31,406 nt of DNA, taken from the IMG/VR virus record IMGVR_UViG_3300035698_007375, positions 1 to 31,406 of that record; one strand, written 5' to 3'. Below the pieces are notes generated by a model. That model made no database searches, had not been told where the DNA came from, and saw only the letters and a list, made by a program, of their open reading frames with translations. The first letter of the stretch is position 1. Each line of letters begins with the position of its first letter. This stretch comes from a virus. This document shows positions 30,333 to 31,406 of the stretch, piece after piece. The position numbers were made by a program, and so were the translations under genes.

Positions 30333-31406
30333 TCATCTGTCATCTACAATAGACCAAACAGATCTTCTACCTTCTTCTTCCATTATCTCAAACTCATCTA
30401 ATCTACCGTCATCAACAAACCCGAAGGGCGGCAGATCATTCTCGATTTCTAAAAGTTTCTGTTGGAATAAGAAGTCCTTCAGAAAGACTTGAGTAAGTTC
30501 CTGAAAAGTGTTACTGCCTGCAAAGAAGCCAAACATAACCAGATTCATCATCAGGTCATCGTGATTGCCATCAGAAGCTCCATAAGAATTCTTCTTGGCT
30601 ACAAACGTGTTCATTTCAATGATTGTTTCTTCATCACAGATAATAAGTCTTCGAGCATCAATGATGTCTTTAATAGCTGAACAGCCCATACGCTTTGATT
30701 TAACTGTCATAAGAACTCCAAGACCTGCTTCTTTAATTGCAGATTCATTGATCATGTTCTCATATTCGTATTCATAGTGGACACCATTACAGACCACCTG
30801 GCCCGCGTCATTAGATTCAATTACTACTGTAGCCTCATTAAAGATTCTTGCATACTTTACAATAATATCAGGAAATAGTATTGGAGATATAGCATTGTTT
30901 CTGTAAGTAGCAACTTGTTTCCAAGGAACACAAGTAATATCAATGATAGTAAATGTAGAGTAATCTTTATTTCTACCCTTTGCTACGTCAACTGTCATTA
31001 CATAATTATGCTTGTCTTCAGGTCCATAATAGATATTAATACCGTCTCTTCTGAAGATAGGTTCTCTAGCCTTCTGAGACAATAGAATTTCTGCGGAGAT
31101 AAGAGTATCGCCAGTACCGAGAAAGCTGTTATGTGATACTAAATTCTTATCGTGTGAATAGATACTGCCATTTTTGACATTAAGTGGGTCGTAGAAGTAA
31201 TCTCCTTCACTAACTTTAACAATATGCTTTACTACTTTACCAAGATTATCACCAATTCTTACATTCTTAGAAAAAACTTCTTTATGGTTGACAATAAATC
31301 TGTGATCCATAGCAGTTTCTACTATACTGTTATCATCAAAAGTAAATTTAAGATATTCTTCATGCCAATATCTTTGAATACCGTCAAAGGATTGAAACCC
31401 CGTGGG
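30333..31406 (-). CDS. 17: Terminase large subunit gp17 (C-terminal part) with intein, cut by window edge
   Basis: The frame is open across the right edge, 357 codons in the window, so the ATG at 31310 is internal. Codons 1-93 are intein; the extein resumes at Ser94 with SFLGTGDTLISAEILL, the linker that joins the ATPase and nuclease domains in gp17. The nuclease domain follows: MTVDVAKGRNKDYSTFTIID (T4: [20 protein letters not shown]), ILFPDIIVKYA, VVIESNDAGQVV, SKRMGCSAIKDIID and DGNHDDLMMNLVMFG, supplying the acidic residues. gp17 is the packaging motor and headful nuclease. The N-terminal ATPase lies beyond the window. Confidence 0.95.
   Translation of the reverse strand, partial: PTGFQSFDGIQRYWHEEYLKFTFDDNSIVETAMDHRFIVNHKEVFSKNVRIGDNLGKVVKHIVKVSEGDYFYDPLNVKNGSIYSHDKNLVSHNSFLGTGDTLISAEILLSQKAREPIFRRDGINIYYGPEDKHNYVMTVDVAKGRNKDYSTFTIIDITCVPWKQVATYRNNAISPILFPDIIVKYARIFNEATVVIESNDAGQVVCNGVHYEYEYENMINESAIKEAGLGVLMTVKSKRMGCSAIKDIIDARRLIICDEETIIEMNTFVAKKNSYGASDGNHDDLMMNLVMFGFFAGSNTFQELTQVFLKDFLFQQKLLEIENDLPPFGFVDDGRLDEFEIMEEEGRRSVWSIVDDR
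31128..31406 (-). other. Mini-intein in gp17 (C-terminal 93 residues visible)
   Basis: In-frame insertion with intein blocks: GFQSFDGIQRYWHE, then block B VETAMDHRFIV, block N4 NVRIGDNL, block F YDPLNV and block G NLVSHN followed by Ser as +1 residue. The His-Asn/Ser junction is the standard C-terminal splice site. Only about 18 residues separate N4 from F, so no homing endonuclease domain is present at the usual place. The N-terminal splice site is outside the window. Confidence 0.9.

Noticed and set aside
30340-30355. Tandem GATGACA repeat at the terminase stop
   Set aside because: Only two 7-base units, partly coding; too short to signify a repeat element.
31311-31406. Treating the ATG at 31310 as the terminase start
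   Set aside because: The frame stays open to the window edge and the upstream codons continue intein sequence, so this Met (of MDHRF) is internal, in block B.

Overview
The window is a contiguous piece of the genome of a T4-superfamily myovirus (tailed dsDNA phage). The evidence is direct: recognisable homologues of T4 gp17, 18, 19, 20, 67 (probable), 21, 22, 23, UvsY, UvsW, gp55, 47, 46, 45, 44, DexA, 62, RegA, gp43 and UvsX lie in essentially T4/cyanophage order, almost all on the minus strand. Sequence style (small gp62, an Sm-like gene after uvsW, nucleotide-sugar genes) resembles aquatic or 'far-T4' phages more than coliphage T4. The host cannot be named from the sequence. There are no tRNAs, IS elements or CRISPR arrays that I can see.

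Reading the minus strand from the right edge: (1) 31406-23021 is the late morphogenesis block, holding terminase large subunit (incomplete at the window edge and interrupted by an intein whose C-terminal part is visible), sheath, tube, portal, prohead core protein, protease, scaffold and major capsid protein. It is closed by a strong terminator. (2) 22935-22324 is a free-standing GIY-YIG homing endonuclease. (3) 20425-22317 is the only plus-strand stretch: about eight small, tightly overlapping genes of unknown function, two of them cysteine-rich, behind a sigma70-like promoter. (4) 20363-16911 carries a tail-tube-fold protein, uvsY, uvsW, an Sm-like protein and the late sigma factor gp55. (5) 16901-7368 is the replication/recombination block (47, 46, clamp, clamp loader, DexA exonuclease, glutaredoxin, gp62, RegA, DNA polymerase). 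(6) 7371-3720 is an accessory sugar-modification island: FkbM-type methyltransferase, a TAGT-like glycosyltransferase, a small partner protein, a UDP-glucuronate-epimerase-like SDR and a short nucleotide-sugar dehydrogenase. (7) 3720-1031 holds small unknown genes and a probable primase-polymerase-like protein. (8) 1034-1 holds a dCMP deaminase and the start of uvsX.

Regulation can be read in part. Exact copies of the T4 late element TATAAATA stand before gp18, the prohead core gene, the tail-tube-like gene and gp43, which fits the gp55 encoded here. A second, different family, GTTTACA-N16/17-TATAnT (sigma70-like, presumably early/middle), stands before several accessory genes and starts the plus-strand cluster. 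At 20391-20402 the two types overlap head-on. Genes are packed with ATGA, TAATG or TGATG overlaps, which implies extensive translational coupling.

The most interesting parts are the putative DNA- or glycan-modification island, the gp17 mini-intein, the overlapping early/late divergent promoter with its plus-strand gene cluster, an antisense promoter upstream of gp55, and a dCMP deaminase with a substituted zinc ligand.
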